In this document: positions 43,401-52,608 of the stretch, piece after piece | How the letters are laid out: the number at the start of each line of letters is the position of its first letter | Position numbering within the stretch: position 1 is the first letter of the stretch | NCBI RefSeq assembly: GCF_025377685.1 | Contig: NZ_JACEHK010000002.1 | Span: forward strand, 248,001-312,000 | Direction of reading: 5' to 3' | Length of the DNA stretch: 64,000 nucleotides | DNA from: Anaerobacillus sp. CMMVII | GTDB lineage: Bacteria > Bacillota > Bacilli > Bacillales > Anaerobacillaceae | Translations under genes and position numbers: made by a program | Notes under the pieces: model-generated | The model's database searches: none | Told to the model about the DNA's origin: nothing | Seen by the model: the letters and a program-made list of their open reading frames with translations, nothing else

Positions 43401-44633
43401 ATGCAATTTTTTAAAGTAAAAACGGTCGAAGAAACATTTACTCTTATTGAAGATTTAGTAAAAGCTGTTAAAGTGGTTGAAGAAATTACGCTAGAAAAAT
43501 CGCTTCACAGAATATTAGCTGAGGATATCGTGGCAACTGAGAATGTGCCTAGCTTTCCAAGATCTACAGTTGATGGTTACGCTGTAAAAGCGAAAGAGAC
43601 ATTTGGATCCTCAGAAACAATGCCCGGCTTTTTAAATGTAGCAGGTAGTGTGAAAATGGGGGAAGAAGCGTCAACGCCCCTTGGTGTAGGTGAAGCTATC
43701 TATATCCCGACAGGAGGGATGATGCCACCTAATAGTGATAGCGTTATCATGATTGAACATTGTGAAGATCTAGCTGGGTTATTAAATCTATATAGGCAAG
43801 TAGCTCCCGGTGAAAATGTCATTCAAGTTGGAGAAGACGTCAAAGAAGGAGCAGTACTAATTGAAAAAGGTACAAAACTCCGACCACAAGAATTAGGAGC
43901 AATTGCCGCAATAGGAAAGACACATGTGAAGGTCTTTAAGCAACTTACGATAGGTTACTTATCTAGCGGAGATGAAATAGTTCCTTATAAGACTGAACAA
44001 TTACAGATTGGTCAAGTAAGAGATGTTAACGCTCTTACAATTACAAGTCTAGTAGAAGAATGGGACGCTACTGCCATATATGGTGGCATTGTAACAGACG
44101 ACTACAGTGAATATCAACGCCGCGCGAAAGAACTTTTTGATCAAGTAGATTGTCTTGTTCTTTCAGGAGGAAGCTCTGTTGGTGCCAAAGACTATACAAC
44201 GAAAGTCATTGAATCTCTTGGAGAGCCTGGGGTCTTTATTCACGGTATTTCAGTTAAACCAGGTAAACCAACAATTTTGGCAATGGCAGGTGAAAAGCCG
44301 GTGGTTGGCTTACCTGGACACCCAGCTTCTGCAATGGTCATTTTTTCGTTATTCGGGGAAAGAGTTGTAAAGAAACTAAGTGGTGAAATGTCCCGTAACA
44401 CGTTAGACCGAGTTCAAGTCCGAGTAAAGAAAAATATCCATTCGGCAATGGGAAGAACTGACTATATCCGAGTGAAGCTTACTGAAGAAGAGGGTGACTG
44501 GTGGGCAGAACCAATTATCGGAAAGTCTGGTCTTATTTCAACACTTGTACAAAGTGATGGAATTGTTGAAATTAAAGCGGAATATGAAGGTGCAAGACAA
44601 GGTGAGTTTGTACCGGCAATTCTGTTACGCTAG
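43401..44633 (+). CDS. moeA: Molybdopterin molybdenumtransferase MoeA
   Basis: MoeA inserts molybdate into adenylylated molybdopterin. The 410-residue protein has the full domain order: SFPRSTVDGYAVKA, IYIPTGGMMP, QVGEDVKEGAVL, LSSGDEIV, LSGGSSVGAKDYT (MoCF_biosynth motif) and VGLPGHPASAMV, with the C-terminal beta domain ending PAILLR. It forms an operon with mobA and the second MoeA-type gene. Two MoeA paralogues in a row are discussed in the findings. Confidence 0.95.
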   Translation: MQFFKVKTVEETFTLIEDLVKAVKVVEEITLEKSLHRILAEDIVATENVPSFPRSTVDGYAVKAKETFGSSETMPGFLNVAGSVKMGEEASTPLGVGEAIYIPTGGMMPPNSDSVIMIEHCEDLAGLLNLYRQVAPGENVIQVGEDVKEGAVLIEKGTKLRPQELGAIAAIGKTHVKVFKQLTIGYLSSGDEIVPYKTEQLQIGQVRDVNALTITSLVEEWDATAIYGGIVTDDYSEYQRRAKELFDQVDCLVLSGGSSVGAKDYTTKVIESLGEPGVFIHGISVKPGKPTILAMAGEKPVVGLPGHPASAMVIFSLFGERVVKKLSGEMSRNTLDRVQVRVKKNIHSAMGRTDYIRVKLTEEEGDWWAEPIIGKSGLISTLVQSDGIVEIKAEYEGARQGEFVPAILLR

Positions 44634-44644
44634 GGGGACATTTT

Positions 44645-46546
44645 ATGAGTGATAAGGAATTTAACCGCAAAGTTTATTTGCAAGATAAACCTAGACAACA
44701 GGCAAAAGAAGAACTTATAGAAAAAGCAAAATTAATTCCTGAAATTGAAACTGTAGCAACAAGGGCTGCACTTGGTAGAGTTACGGCATTGCCTATATTT
44801 GCGAATCTATCAATGCCACATTATCATGCATCAGCGATGGATGGGGTTGCTGTTCGAGCAGAAGATACCTATGAAGCACATGAACAACGGCCACTTCATT
44901 TGAAAAGAAATGTAGACTATATCTACGTTGATACAGGAAATCCAATTCCTAGCGAATACAATGCCGTGATTATGGTGGAAGACATTCAAGAGATTGACTC
45001 TGAAACAATAGAAATAATTGCACCAGCAACTCCTTGGCAAAATATTCGTCCAGTTGGTGAGGATGTCGTTTGTGGGGAAATGATTTTGCCACAAGGTCAT
45101 ATCCTTCGACCAGTTGATCTTGGAGCATTACTTGCTGGAGGTGTGCTTGAGCTCCCTGTAGTAAAAAAGCCAAAAGTTGCGATCCTACCAACAGGAAATG
45201 AACTGGTGCAACCTGGTTCGCCAATGAAACCAGGTGACATCATCGAGTTCAATGGTACTGTTTTTTCAAGCTTTGTACAAGAATGGGGCGGTGATCCACT
45301 GCTTTTTGATATTGTGGTTGATAATCCAATGCACATCCGGCAAGCGATTGAAAAAGCAGCTGACGAAGCTGATATGATCATTATTAACGCCGGGTCTTCA
45401 GCGGGATCTAAAGATTACACCGTTCATGTCATTAATGAATTAGGTCATGTATACACACATGGAATTGCTACGCGTCCAGGGAAGCCGGTAATTTTAGGTG
45501 AGGTAAAAGGAAAGCCAATCATTGGGGTTCCGGGTTATCCAGTTTCTGCATATTTGGCCTTAGAATGGTTTTTGAGACCGTTAGTTTACCACTACCAAGG
45601 AATCCAGGAACCTAAAAGGGAAACTTTAAACGTTCGTTTAGGTCGAAGAGTTGTCTCAAACATGGGAGCGGAAGATTTCGTACGCATGAATGTAGGGTTT
45701 GTAAATGGTGAATACATCGCGAATCCATTAACAAGAGCTGCAGGTGTAACAATGTCAATGGTCCGTGCTGATGGCATTTTAGTTGTTCCTGCAGATAGTC
45801 AAGGTTTAGAGCAGGGCGAAGAGGTTGAAATTGAACTATACAAGCCACTTCAGTCGATTAAGAAAGGTGTACTCTTTACTGGTAGCCATGATTTATCGAT
45901 AGATATTGTCTCATCGTTACTAAAGAAAAAAGACGTAAATAGACAAATTATCTCTTCTCATGTAGGGAGTTTAGCTGGGATCATGGCGATTAGAAAAGGT
46001 GAAGCACATGTAACAGGAATTCATCTCTTAGACCCTGAAACAGAAACTTATAATCAGCCTTATGTAGAAAAGTATCTCTCTGGTCAAGAAGTTGTTGTTA
46101 TCCCATTTTTAAAACGTGAACAGGGCTGGATTGTTCCAAAAGGGAATCCGCTAAATATAAAGACACTCGAAGATATCGTTGAAAAAGGTGTCGCATACGT
46201 TAATCGCCAGCGAGGAGCTGGTACAAGAATACTATTTGACTCATTATTAAAAAAGCATTCTTTCACTTCTGAGCAAATTCAAGGTTATGAAAGAGAAATG
46301 TTCTCTCACTTAAGTGTAGCTGCTGAGGTAAAAGAAAAGGAAAATAGTGTTGGATTAGGTGTATATTCTGCAGCTAGTACCATGGGACTAGATTTTGTTC
46401 CAGTTGCTGATGAAAGCTATGATTTAGTCATGACAAAGGCTTTCTACGAAAGTGACGGAGGGAAATTATTTTTAGAAGTTATCGAGTCATCAGAATTTAT
46501 CAAAATGGTTGAACAATTAGGTGGTTACAAAGTCGTTCAGCGTTAA
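44645..46546 (+). CDS. MoeA fused to a periplasmic-binding-protein-like domain
   Basis: A 633-residue protein. Residues about 1-410 form a complete MoeA (MPHYHASAMDGVAV, VDTGNPIPSEYNAVI, ILPTGNELV, NAGSSAGSKDYT, IGVPGYPVSAYLAL). Residues about 415-633 are a PBP-like domain of the LysR/ModE-associated type: LLFTGSHDL-like VLFTGSHDLSIDIV, AHVTGIHLLDPET, and YVNRQRGAGTRILFD. Such fusions are frequent in Firmicutes and Archaea next to molybdenum or tungsten enzymes. The extra domain may bind the oxyanion or a cofactor intermediate (inference). It follows moeA by 11 nt. Confidence 0.92.
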   Translation: MSDKEFNRKVYLQDKPRQQAKEELIEKAKLIPEIETVATRAALGRVTALPIFANLSMPHYHASAMDGVAVRAEDTYEAHEQRPLHLKRNVDYIYVDTGNPIPSEYNAVIMVEDIQEIDSETIEIIAPATPWQNIRPVGEDVVCGEMILPQGHILRPVDLGALLAGGVLELPVVKKPKVAILPTGNELVQPGSPMKPGDIIEFNGTVFSSFVQEWGGDPLLFDIVVDNPMHIRQAIEKAADEADMIIINAGSSAGSKDYTVHVINELGHVYTHGIATRPGKPVILGEVKGKPIIGVPGYPVSAYLALEWFLRPLVYHYQGIQEPKRETLNVRLGRRVVSNMGAEDFVRMNVGFVNGEYIANPLTRAAGVTMSMVRADGILVVPADSQGLEQGEEVEIELYKPLQSIKKGVLFTGSHDLSIDIVSSLLKKKDVNRQIISSHVGSLAGIMAIRKGEAHVTGIHLLDPETETYNQPYVEKYLSGQEVVVIPFLKREQGWIVPKGNPLNIKTLEDIVEKGVAYVNRQRGAGTRILFDSLLKKHSFTSEQIQGYEREMFSHLSVAAEVKEKENSVGLGVYSAASTMGLDFVPVADESYDLVMTKAFYESDGGKLFLEVIESSEFIKMVEQLGGYKVVQR

Positions 46547-46601
46547 TTTAGAAGTCGTGTAATTATAGTAAAAAAATTATCTGAATTGAGGGTGAGTAAA
46601 C

Positions 46602-46820
46602 ATGTTTAGTAATATTGGAATTCCAGGTTTAATCTTAATCTTAGTTATTGCATTGATCATCTTTGGACCAAAGAAGCTTCCAGAAATGGGAAGAGCAGTA
46701 GGTCAAACATTAAAAGAATTTAAGAAGTCTACACGAGAATTAACTAGTGACTTTAATGATGACGATGACAAAAAGAAAGATACTGAAAAACAAGCTGAAG
46801 AAAGCAAGAAGACTGAATAG
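46602..46820 (+). CDS. tatA: Twin-arginine translocase subunit TatA
   Basis: A 72-residue TatA: a short membrane helix ([17 protein letters not shown]), the [20 protein letters not shown] hinge and amphipathic helix, and an acidic/basic tail ([16 protein letters not shown]). It lies at the end of the formate dehydrogenase island, whose catalytic subunit has an RR leader. In B. subtilis, TatAd is likewise paired with the substrate PhoD. No tatC is adjacent. GAGGGTGAG precedes ATG. Confidence 0.95.
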   Translation: MFSNIGIPGLILILVIALIIFGPKKLPEMGRAVGQTLKEFKKSTRELTSDFNDDDDKKKDTEKQAEESKKTE

Positions 46821-46827
46821 TTAGTTG

Positions 46828-46862
46828 AGGTAAGGTGTTTCCGCCTTACCTTTTTCTTTTTT
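46828..46862 (+). terminator. Terminator after tatA
   Basis: AGGTAAGG / CCTTACCT and a long T run. It closes the formate dehydrogenase island. Confidence 0.85.
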
Positions 46863-47027
46863 TTATATGGTGTGATGAAAGTTCTATCTTATTAGTAAAT
46901 ATTAAAGTAAACTATATTATGACGAATTTCTACAAATTACGTCATTATCATAGGCGTTCTTTACATAGGTTGTTTCTGTTTTTTTTAATTAGAGTGTTTA
47001 AAACCTAAAACTTTAAGGTCTCGGGGC

Positions 47028-47120
47028 ATCTTTTCTAACTTACGACTTAAATTATGGGGAAAAAATATACGTTTACTCAACAATTAGTCTAGAAAAGCAA
47101 GAATTTTTACGAAAAGAGCC
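47028..47120. repeat. Possible degenerate copy of the 21825/34098 repeat
   Basis: CATCTTTTCTAACTTAC and, later, GAAAAGCAAGAATTTTTACG-AAAAGAGCC resemble the middle and end of the repeat. Similarity is partial. No gene is seen in 46863-47169. Confidence 0.35.
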
Positions 47121-47169
47121 TTTACATAAATGAATAGAGATAGAGATAACTTAACAAGGGGGAAGTAAA

Positions 47170-48864
47170 GTGTTTAAAAGCTTAAAGTTAGCTGCTAAGA
47201 TCAATATGCTTGTCCTTAGCATATTACTAGTTTTATCAGTGGTTATGAGCGTAGTTGTCATGAAACAAGTTGAAAGTGGTGCAGAGTTAGCAGCAATTCA
47301 AAAAGTAAAAACAGATTTACCGTTTGGATATGAGTTTATTAATGCAAAATATCCAGGGGAATGGTCAGAGAAAGCAGGAGAACTTTATAAAGGGGCAATG
47401 AAGGTCTCGGGTAATTTTGATTTGGTTGATGAAATTGCTGAGCTGACGGATGGAACTGTAACTATTTTCTTAGGTAATACAAGGGTAACTACGAACGTCA
47501 TTAGAGATGAGCAACGTGCTATAGGAACACAGGTTTCAGAAGAGGTATCTAGCGTTGTACTAGGCAAAGGTGAGACTTTTTATGGAGAAGCAAATGTAGT
47601 TGGGGAAACTGTTCAAACGGGTTATATGCCAATTCGTGATGCTAGTGGAGAAACAATTGGGATTTGGTATGTAGGTGCTTCTCAAGCCTTTATTGAAGAA
47701 GTTGTCAAAGAAACCATGCAAATGTTTTTTGTTATTCTAGCGACTGCCTTTGTTGCTATCTTCTTTGTCCTCATTTGGTATACAAAACGAATTTCCAGGC
47801 GCCTAATGAATGTTACGAAAGTAATGGATGCAGCAGGAAATGGTGATTTTACGAAGGTTATCGAGGTTGATTCTGAAGATGAAATTGGTTGTTTGACTAA
47901 GAGTTTCGAAAACATGAAAATTAATCTGAAGAACTTAATCGACGATGTCATTCATACTTCGAATGAGGTTGCTACCTCATCTGAATTATTAAGTATAAAC
48001 TCTGAGCAGACGTCAAAGGCCACAGAGCAAATTTGCGAAGCGATACAGGAAGTGGCTTTTTCAGCCGATAAACAAATTGATAGCACCGATGCAGCCGCAG
48101 AGACGGTAGAAGGAATATCTGCTGGAATGTTACAAATTACAACGAATATTCAAAACGTTACGGATGCTTCGGTTAAGACGAACCAAGCAGCAAATACAGG
48201 TAATCATGTTGTCATAAATGCAGTTGAGCAGATGAAGATTATTAATATTAAGACTGAAGAATCTTCTCAAGTTGTTAATAATCTAAGTCAAAAGTCAACT
48301 GAAATCAACAAAATACTTAGTTTAATAACTGCTGTAGCAGACCAAACAAACTTACTTGCATTAAACGCAGCAATTGAGGCTGCTAGGGCAGGAGAACAGG
48401 GGAAGGGGTTTGCAGTTGTAGCAGATGAAGTTAGAAAGCTCGCTGAGCAATCTGGAAAATCGGCGCAGCAAATCAGTCAATTGATTACTGAAATTCAACA
48501 TGAGTCAAAGTTAGCGGTTGCTGCAATGACGGATAGTAAAGATGCGGTTAAAGAAGGTATTACTATTATAAGTGATGCTGGTAAGGTGTTTGAAAACATT
48601 TCATCATCCGTTGAGGGCGTATCATCACAATTACAAGAGGTTACGGCAGGCGTACAGCAAGTAACTGCTGGTGTGGATGAAATGGTTGTAATGACAAATA
48701 AAGTAAAAGAATTAACTGAACAATCAGGGCAATTCCTGCAAAATGTAGCAGCATCTACTGAGGAACAAACTGCTTCGATTCAAGAGGTAGCAGCAAGTGC
48801 AGTCAAATTATCAAATTTTGCAGACCAACTACGTGAAGCCGTAAAAGTTTTTAAAGTTAAGTAA
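47170..48864 (+). CDS. Methyl-accepting chemotaxis protein with a single extracellular Cache-type domain
   Basis: A 564-residue receptor: membrane helix at about 12-32, an extracellular domain of about 150 residues resembling the sCache_3 type ([52 protein letters not shown]), a second helix ([19 protein letters not shown]), HAMP, and the signalling tip [20 protein letters not shown] (shown here as [19 protein letters not shown]). GTG start with AGGGGGAAG upstream. The ligand is unknown. Its position next to the formate dehydrogenase island is suggestive only. Confidence 0.92.
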   Translation: MFKSLKLAAKINMLVLSILLVLSVVMSVVVMKQVESGAELAAIQKVKTDLPFGYEFINAKYPGEWSEKAGELYKGAMKVSGNFDLVDEIAELTDGTVTIFLGNTRVTTNVIRDEQRAIGTQVSEEVSSVVLGKGETFYGEANVVGETVQTGYMPIRDASGETIGIWYVGASQAFIEEVVKETMQMFFVILATAFVAIFFVLIWYTKRISRRLMNVTKVMDAAGNGDFTKVIEVDSEDEIGCLTKSFENMKINLKNLIDDVIHTSNEVATSSELLSINSEQTSKATEQICEAIQEVAFSADKQIDSTDAAAETVEGISAGMLQITTNIQNVTDASVKTNQAANTGNHVVINAVEQMKIINIKTEESSQVVNNLSQKSTEINKILSLITAVADQTNLLALNAAIEAARAGEQGKGFAVVADEVRKLAEQSGKSAQQISQLITEIQHESKLAVAAMTDSKDAVKEGITIISDAGKVFENISSSVEGVSSQLQEVTAGVQQVTAGVDEMVVMTNKVKELTEQSGQFLQNVAASTEEQTASIQEVAASAVKLSNFADQLREAVKVFKVK

Positions 48865-48924
48865 AAGGGTCTTGACTGGCTACGCCCTAAAAATTTAATA
48901 ATAACAACCTTATGGATTATTAAA

Positions 48925-48962
48925 AGAGGATGGACATACTAAGTCCATCCTCTTTCTTTTTT
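48925..48962. terminator. Terminator between the chemoreceptor and the cold-shock gene
   Basis: AGAGGATGGAC / GTCCATCCTCT with T run; the genes on either side converge. Confidence 0.87.
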
Positions 48963-49014
48963 TTGCTACCTTCTATTATATCCTTATAGTTAGAAAGACA
49001 GCTTTCTTCTTTAC

Positions 49015-49215
49015 TTATATTTTTTCAACGTTAACGGCTTGTGGACCGCGGTTGCCAGTTTCAATTTCGAAGCTCACTGCTTGACCTTCTTCAAGAGTTT
49101 TGAAACCATCGCCTTGAATAGCAGAAAAATGAACAAAAACGTCGTCATGTCCTTCTACTTCAATAAAACCAAAGCCTTTTTCTGCATTGAACCATTTTAC
49201 TTTACCTTGTTGCAT
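49015..49215 (-). CDS. Cold-shock protein (CspA/CspB family), second copy
   Basis: A 66-residue OB-fold protein with RNP1 KGFGFIE and RNP2 VFVHFSAI, closely similar to the protein at 22110 ([11 protein letters not shown] versus [11 protein letters not shown]). GGAGGAATT lies before ATG. The product is an RNA chaperone. B. subtilis likewise has several csp genes. The 240 nt upstream of it, shared with the divergent MFS gene, show no further feature. Confidence 0.97.
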   Translation of the reverse strand: MQQGKVKWFNAEKGFGFIEVEGHDDVFVHFSAIQGDGFKTLEEGQAVSFEIETGNRGPQAVNVEKI

Positions 49216-49458
49216 TAAATAATTCCTCCTAATATAGAAACCGTAAATTTATTCCACCTATTTTTTATAAATGAGCTTCATGTATGATGAAATTCACTAA
49301 AATAAATGGGCATTTGTAATCTATCCAGAAGTGATTGAAAATATTCATGGGAATAAAAATAGCCCTCTGTAAATGGTTTTGATGAATAGAACTAATCATT
49401 TTTTAAATACTAAAGAGAGAATTCTGATAAGAATATGAAAAAAGAGGGCGAGGTTCTT

Positions 49459-50655
49459 ATGGAGGATAAAAAAACGTGGGATCTTGTATCCTTAGCTTCT
49501 ATTCCCTTAGTGATGACACTTGGGAACTCAATGTTGATCCCTGTCCTTCCAACAATTGAAAAAGAACTGAAAATAAGTTCATTACAAGTAAGTATGATTA
49601 TAACTGTATACTCTGTAGTTGCGATCATTCTTATCCCGATTGCAGGCTATTTGTCTGATCAATATGGAAGAAAGAAAATTATCATTCCAAGTCTTGTACT
49701 AGCAGCAATTGGTGGTTTAATTTCCGGTTGGGCATCCTGGCAGGTAGAAGATGCATATGGACTAATTATTATCGGGCGTCTCTTGCAAGGAGTTGGTGCT
49801 GCTGGTGCTGCACCGATCGTTATGCCTTTGGTTGGAGATCTTTTCCAAGATGAAAGCGATGTGAGTAACGGATTAGGTGTAATTGAAACTTCCAATACAT
49901 TTGGAAAAGTACTAAGTCCTATCCTAGGTGCTGTACTTGCAGCTTGGGTGTGGTTTATGCCGTTTTTTGCATTTCCGGTATTTTGTCTTATCTCAATTTT
50001 AATGATGATATTTCTTGTTGAATCACCCCCAATATCATCAAAGCCGCCAAAACTTGATGAGTTTATTCGCGCAATAAAAAGCACATTTCAAAACGAAGGT
50101 CGTTGGCTATATGCAGTATTTGTGGTCGGTTGTATCTGCATGTTTGTTCTTTTTGGTGTTTTATTTTACTTATCGACAATGCTTGAAGAACAACATAATA
50201 TTGATGGTATTAAAAAAGGGATTATTTTAGCTATACCATTAGCAGCTTTATGTTTTTCATCATTTATTACTGGTAAAACAATTGGACAAGAAAAAATGAA
50301 AATGAAGATTATTACAGTTATCGGCTTGGTCATTTTAACGATAGCTAATTTTTCTGTTGCCTTTTCCAAGGATATATACGTATTACTAACTGCAATGTTT
50401 GCTTCAGGACTCGGGATTGGTTTTGCATTACCTAGCTTAGATGCGCTAGTTACTGAAGGAATTGAAAAAGATCAAAGAGGTACGATTACATCTGTATATA
50501 GTAGTATGCGCTTTGTGGGGGTTGCTCTAGGTCCTCCCATTGTTGCTGTTTTAATGAAAGCTTCGCATTTCACTTTATTCTTGGTCATTACATTGATTAG
50601 CCTCCTCTCTGTATTTATTACGTTTGTTTTTATTAAACCTACAGAAGATGATTAA
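49459..50655 (+). CDS. Major facilitator superfamily transporter (DHA-type drug exporter)
   Basis: A 398-residue, 12-helix transporter. The loop 2-3 signature GYLSDQYGRKKIII and motif C-like GVGAAGAAPIVMPLVG identify a proton-coupled exporter of the DHA group. I start at ATG 49459, 6 nt after GAGGGCGAGG; the ATG at 49435 precedes that site. ytkD follows by about 70 nt. Substrate unknown; similar Bacillus proteins export drugs or siderophores. Confidence 0.88.
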   Translation: MEDKKTWDLVSLASIPLVMTLGNSMLIPVLPTIEKELKISSLQVSMIITVYSVVAIILIPIAGYLSDQYGRKKIIIPSLVLAAIGGLISGWASWQVEDAYGLIIIGRLLQGVGAAGAAPIVMPLVGDLFQDESDVSNGLGVIETSNTFGKVLSPILGAVLAAWVWFMPFFAFPVFCLISILMMIFLVESPPISSKPPKLDEFIRAIKSTFQNEGRWLYAVFVVGCICMFVLFGVLFYLSTMLEEQHNIDGIKKGIILAIPLAALCFSSFITGKTIGQEKMKMKIITVIGLVILTIANFSVAFSKDIYVLLTAMFASGLGIGFALPSLDALVTEGIEKDQRGTITSVYSSMRFVGVALGPPIVAVLMKASHFTLFLVITLISLLSVFITFVFIKPTEDD

Positions 50656-50725
50656 TTAAGTGCAAATTCAATGCTTTTTTGTAGAGAGGTTGTGTATAAT
50701 AAAATTAAAATCATTGGAGAATGGA

Positions 50726-51223
50726 GTGTCAGTAGGTACCTTGGATAGTCAGGTTTTTTCATTTATTGATTTTTATAAAAATAAAGTAGAGTTTTCCTAT
50801 GATGATCATCCGTTCTCGAACGACCCAAGACATGTCTGGGTTGTGTGTAAGTTTCAAGAAGAGTGGCTTTTAACTCGTCATGAAGATCGTGGAATTGAAT
50901 TTCCAGGTGGTAAAGTTGAGTTGGGGGAGACTCCTGAAGAAGCAGCAAGAAGAGAAGTGTATGAAGAAACAGGCGGGGTCGTAGATACACTTACTTACTT
51001 AGGTCAATATCGTGTAACAGCAAAACAGGATCATATAATAAAGAACGTTTACTTTGCCAGGATTAAACGACTTGATGATCGAGAGCATTATTATGAAACA
51101 GTAGGACCAATATTACTTAAAGAGCTTCCTCCTAATGTAAGATTTGATAAAAAATTTAGTTTCATCATGAAAGATGATGTATTAACTTATAGCATGCAAT
51201 GGGTTGTTAGCAATAGGAAATAA
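50726..51223 (+). CDS. ytkD: NUDIX nucleoside triphosphatase YtkD
   Basis: B. subtilis YtkD hydrolyses oxidised dGTP and other nucleoside triphosphates. The 165-residue product has the Nudix box GGKVELGETPEEAARREVYEETGG (shown in parts: GGKVELGETPEEAAR and REVYEETG), the HVWVVCKF and LLTRHEDRGIEFPG lead-in and the C-terminal KKFSFIMKDDVL, all matching YtkD. I choose GTG 50726, 6 nt after GGAGA; a longer reading from 50660 has no ribosome site and would overlap the TATAAT at 50695-50700. It is convergent with the ytl genes, with a CotX-like gene between. Confidence 0.88.
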   Translation: MSVGTLDSQVFSFIDFYKNKVEFSYDDHPFSNDPRHVWVVCKFQEEWLLTRHEDRGIEFPGGKVELGETPEEAARREVYEETGGVVDTLTYLGQYRVTAKQDHIIKNVYFARIKRLDDREHYYETVGPILLKELPPNVRFDKKFSFIMKDDVLTYSMQWVVSNRK

Positions 51224-51229
51224 TAAAAG

Positions 51230-51270
51230 AACAGTCTAGGTACTTCTCCAGGTACCTAAGACTGTTTTTT
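51230..51270 (+). terminator. Terminator of ytkD
   Basis: AACAGTCTAGGTAC / GTACCTAAGACTGTT with a T run. Confidence 0.85.
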
Positions 51271-51383
51271 GGTTTTGTAATCCGATGATATCAAAATGAG
51301 TGATCTGCCCTATACATCTGTCCAATCAAAGAATGGACTATTACATAGGATACATTATCACGAGTTAAGGAGGAGCAAAAAAA

Positions 51384-51761
51384 ATGAGTGACAACTTAAG
51401 TGTAAGTGCAGAACAAATGAATAAAGAAATTCAACTTTCTGAAGAGCTAATCCACATTATGAATTCATGTGATGTTCGCGTAAGTACAACAGATACAAAA
51501 GCAGCTATTTCGCTACAGGCATCCTTGCAAGCTGCGATTGCGTTAATTATTAGTATTTCTATTGCTGATAGTTCGCAAGCAGAAAGAATTACTCAAGACT
51601 TATTGCAAACAACAAAAACGAAGCAGCAAACGCTCCAGAAGATAGTTATTGATAATTCTCAAGGAGTTAACGTGACAACGACAGACACACAAGTTGCCTT
51701 AAACATTCAACTATTATTACAAATTTTATTAGCGTTAATTGTAAAGTTAGATATTTTATAA
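51384..51761 (+). CDS. CotX/CotV-family spore coat protein
   Basis: A 125-residue protein built from two copies of the CotX domain: DVRVSTTDTKAAISLQASLQ (residues about 35-54) and GVNVTTTDTQVALNIQLLLQ (about 93-112), each followed by a hydrophobic, isoleucine-rich helix. This doubled TTDT motif is characteristic of CotX/CotV proteins of the insoluble outer spore coat or crust. AAGGAGG precedes ATG. It should be expressed late in the mother cell; no sigma-K promoter was resolved by eye. Confidence 0.88.
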   Translation: MSDNLSVSAEQMNKEIQLSEELIHIMNSCDVRVSTTDTKAAISLQASLQAAIALIISISIADSSQAERITQDLLQTTKTKQQTLQKIVIDNSQGVNVTTTDTQVALNIQLLLQILLALIVKLDIL

Positions 51762-51769
51762 GACAACGA

Positions 51770-51803
51770 AAAAACGTACTAGTTAAATAACTAGTACGTT
51801 TTT
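51770..51803. terminator. Bidirectional terminator
   Basis: AAAAACGTACTAGTTA / TAACTAGTACGTTTTT between the convergent cotX-like and ytlD genes. Confidence 0.85.
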
Positions 51804-51804
51804 C

Positions 51805-52608
51805 CTATCTCAAATGTTTGATTAGTCTTCGTTCAAGTACCTCTACAGCCTGATACATGATAGTCGCTAGAACAGCAATTACTAGTAAACTTAGTATGAC
51901 TAAGTTAAAGTTAAAGACTTGGAATCCGTAAATAATCATATAGCCTAAACCTTGCTTTGATACGAGAAATTCACCAACAATAACTCCTACCCAAGATAAG
52001 CCAACGTTTACCTTCAAGGTTGATATAATTGTAGGTACGGTGGCTGGTAAAATGACGGATTTAAATGCTTGTGATTTTGTGGCTCCAAAGGTTTGCACAA
52101 CCTTTATATAATTATCATCGACCCCCTTGAAGGCATTATAGACAACAAGGGTCGTAATAATAACAGAAATTAGTGCCCCCATGGCAATGATCGATAAATA
52201 CCCTGGTCCGAGTCCGACAATTAGGATGGGTCCAAGAGCTATTTTGGGCATGGAGTTGAGCACAACAAGATATGGGTCAAAGACTCGTGATAAAAAAGGT
52301 GACCACCAAAGAGTTGCGGCGATCATCGTACCAATAAGGGTACCTAGAATAAACCCAGCAATCGTTTCGAATAAAGTTACCGTTGTATGGGTAAGTAGTG
52401 TTCCATCTTGGATCTTTTCTACAAACAACTTCCATACCCTTGATGGCATACTAAAAAGTAATGGGTCAATCCAACGCATTCTTCCTGATAATTCCCATGA
52501 GGCGAAGAAAAACACAAGAATGCTTAATTGGCTAATTCGAATTTGAATGCTTTCAATCCGCTTTTTTTGCTTATATTGATCATGTAATCTAGATACGTTC
52601 TTCTTCAA
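51805..52608 (-). CDS. ytlD: ABC transporter permease, YtlD-like
   Basis: A 267-residue inner-membrane permease of the SsuC/TauC/ThiX type. Six helices, with the EAA loop [20 protein letters not shown] at about 185-205. It starts at TTG 52608, overlapping ytlC by 20 nt, with GGAAGG upstream. It forms an importer with the ATPase and lipoprotein encoded upstream. The B. subtilis ytlACD genes also lie near ytkD, which supports the name. Substrate not established; relatives take up sulfonates, pyrimidine precursors of thiamine or other small organics. Confidence 0.85.
   Translation of the reverse strand: MKKNVSRLHDQYKQKKRIESIQIRISQLSILVFFFASWELSGRMRWIDPLLFSMPSRVWKLFVEKIQDGTLLTHTTVTLFETIAGFILGTLIGTMIAATLWWSPFLSRVFDPYLVVLNSMPKIALGPILIVGLGPGYLSIIAMGALISVIITTLVVYNAFKGVDDNYIKVVQTFGATKSQAFKSVILPATVPTIISTLKVNVGLSWVGVIVGEFLVSKQGLGYMIIYGFQVFNFNLVILSLLVIAVLATIMYQAVEVLERRLIKHLR

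Noticed and set aside
45097-45381. Long antisense frames inside moeA-type genes (and similar ones inside ytlD, pckA, fdnG and metK).
   Set aside because: They are mirror frames of strongly conserved genes with no ribosome sites or family signals.
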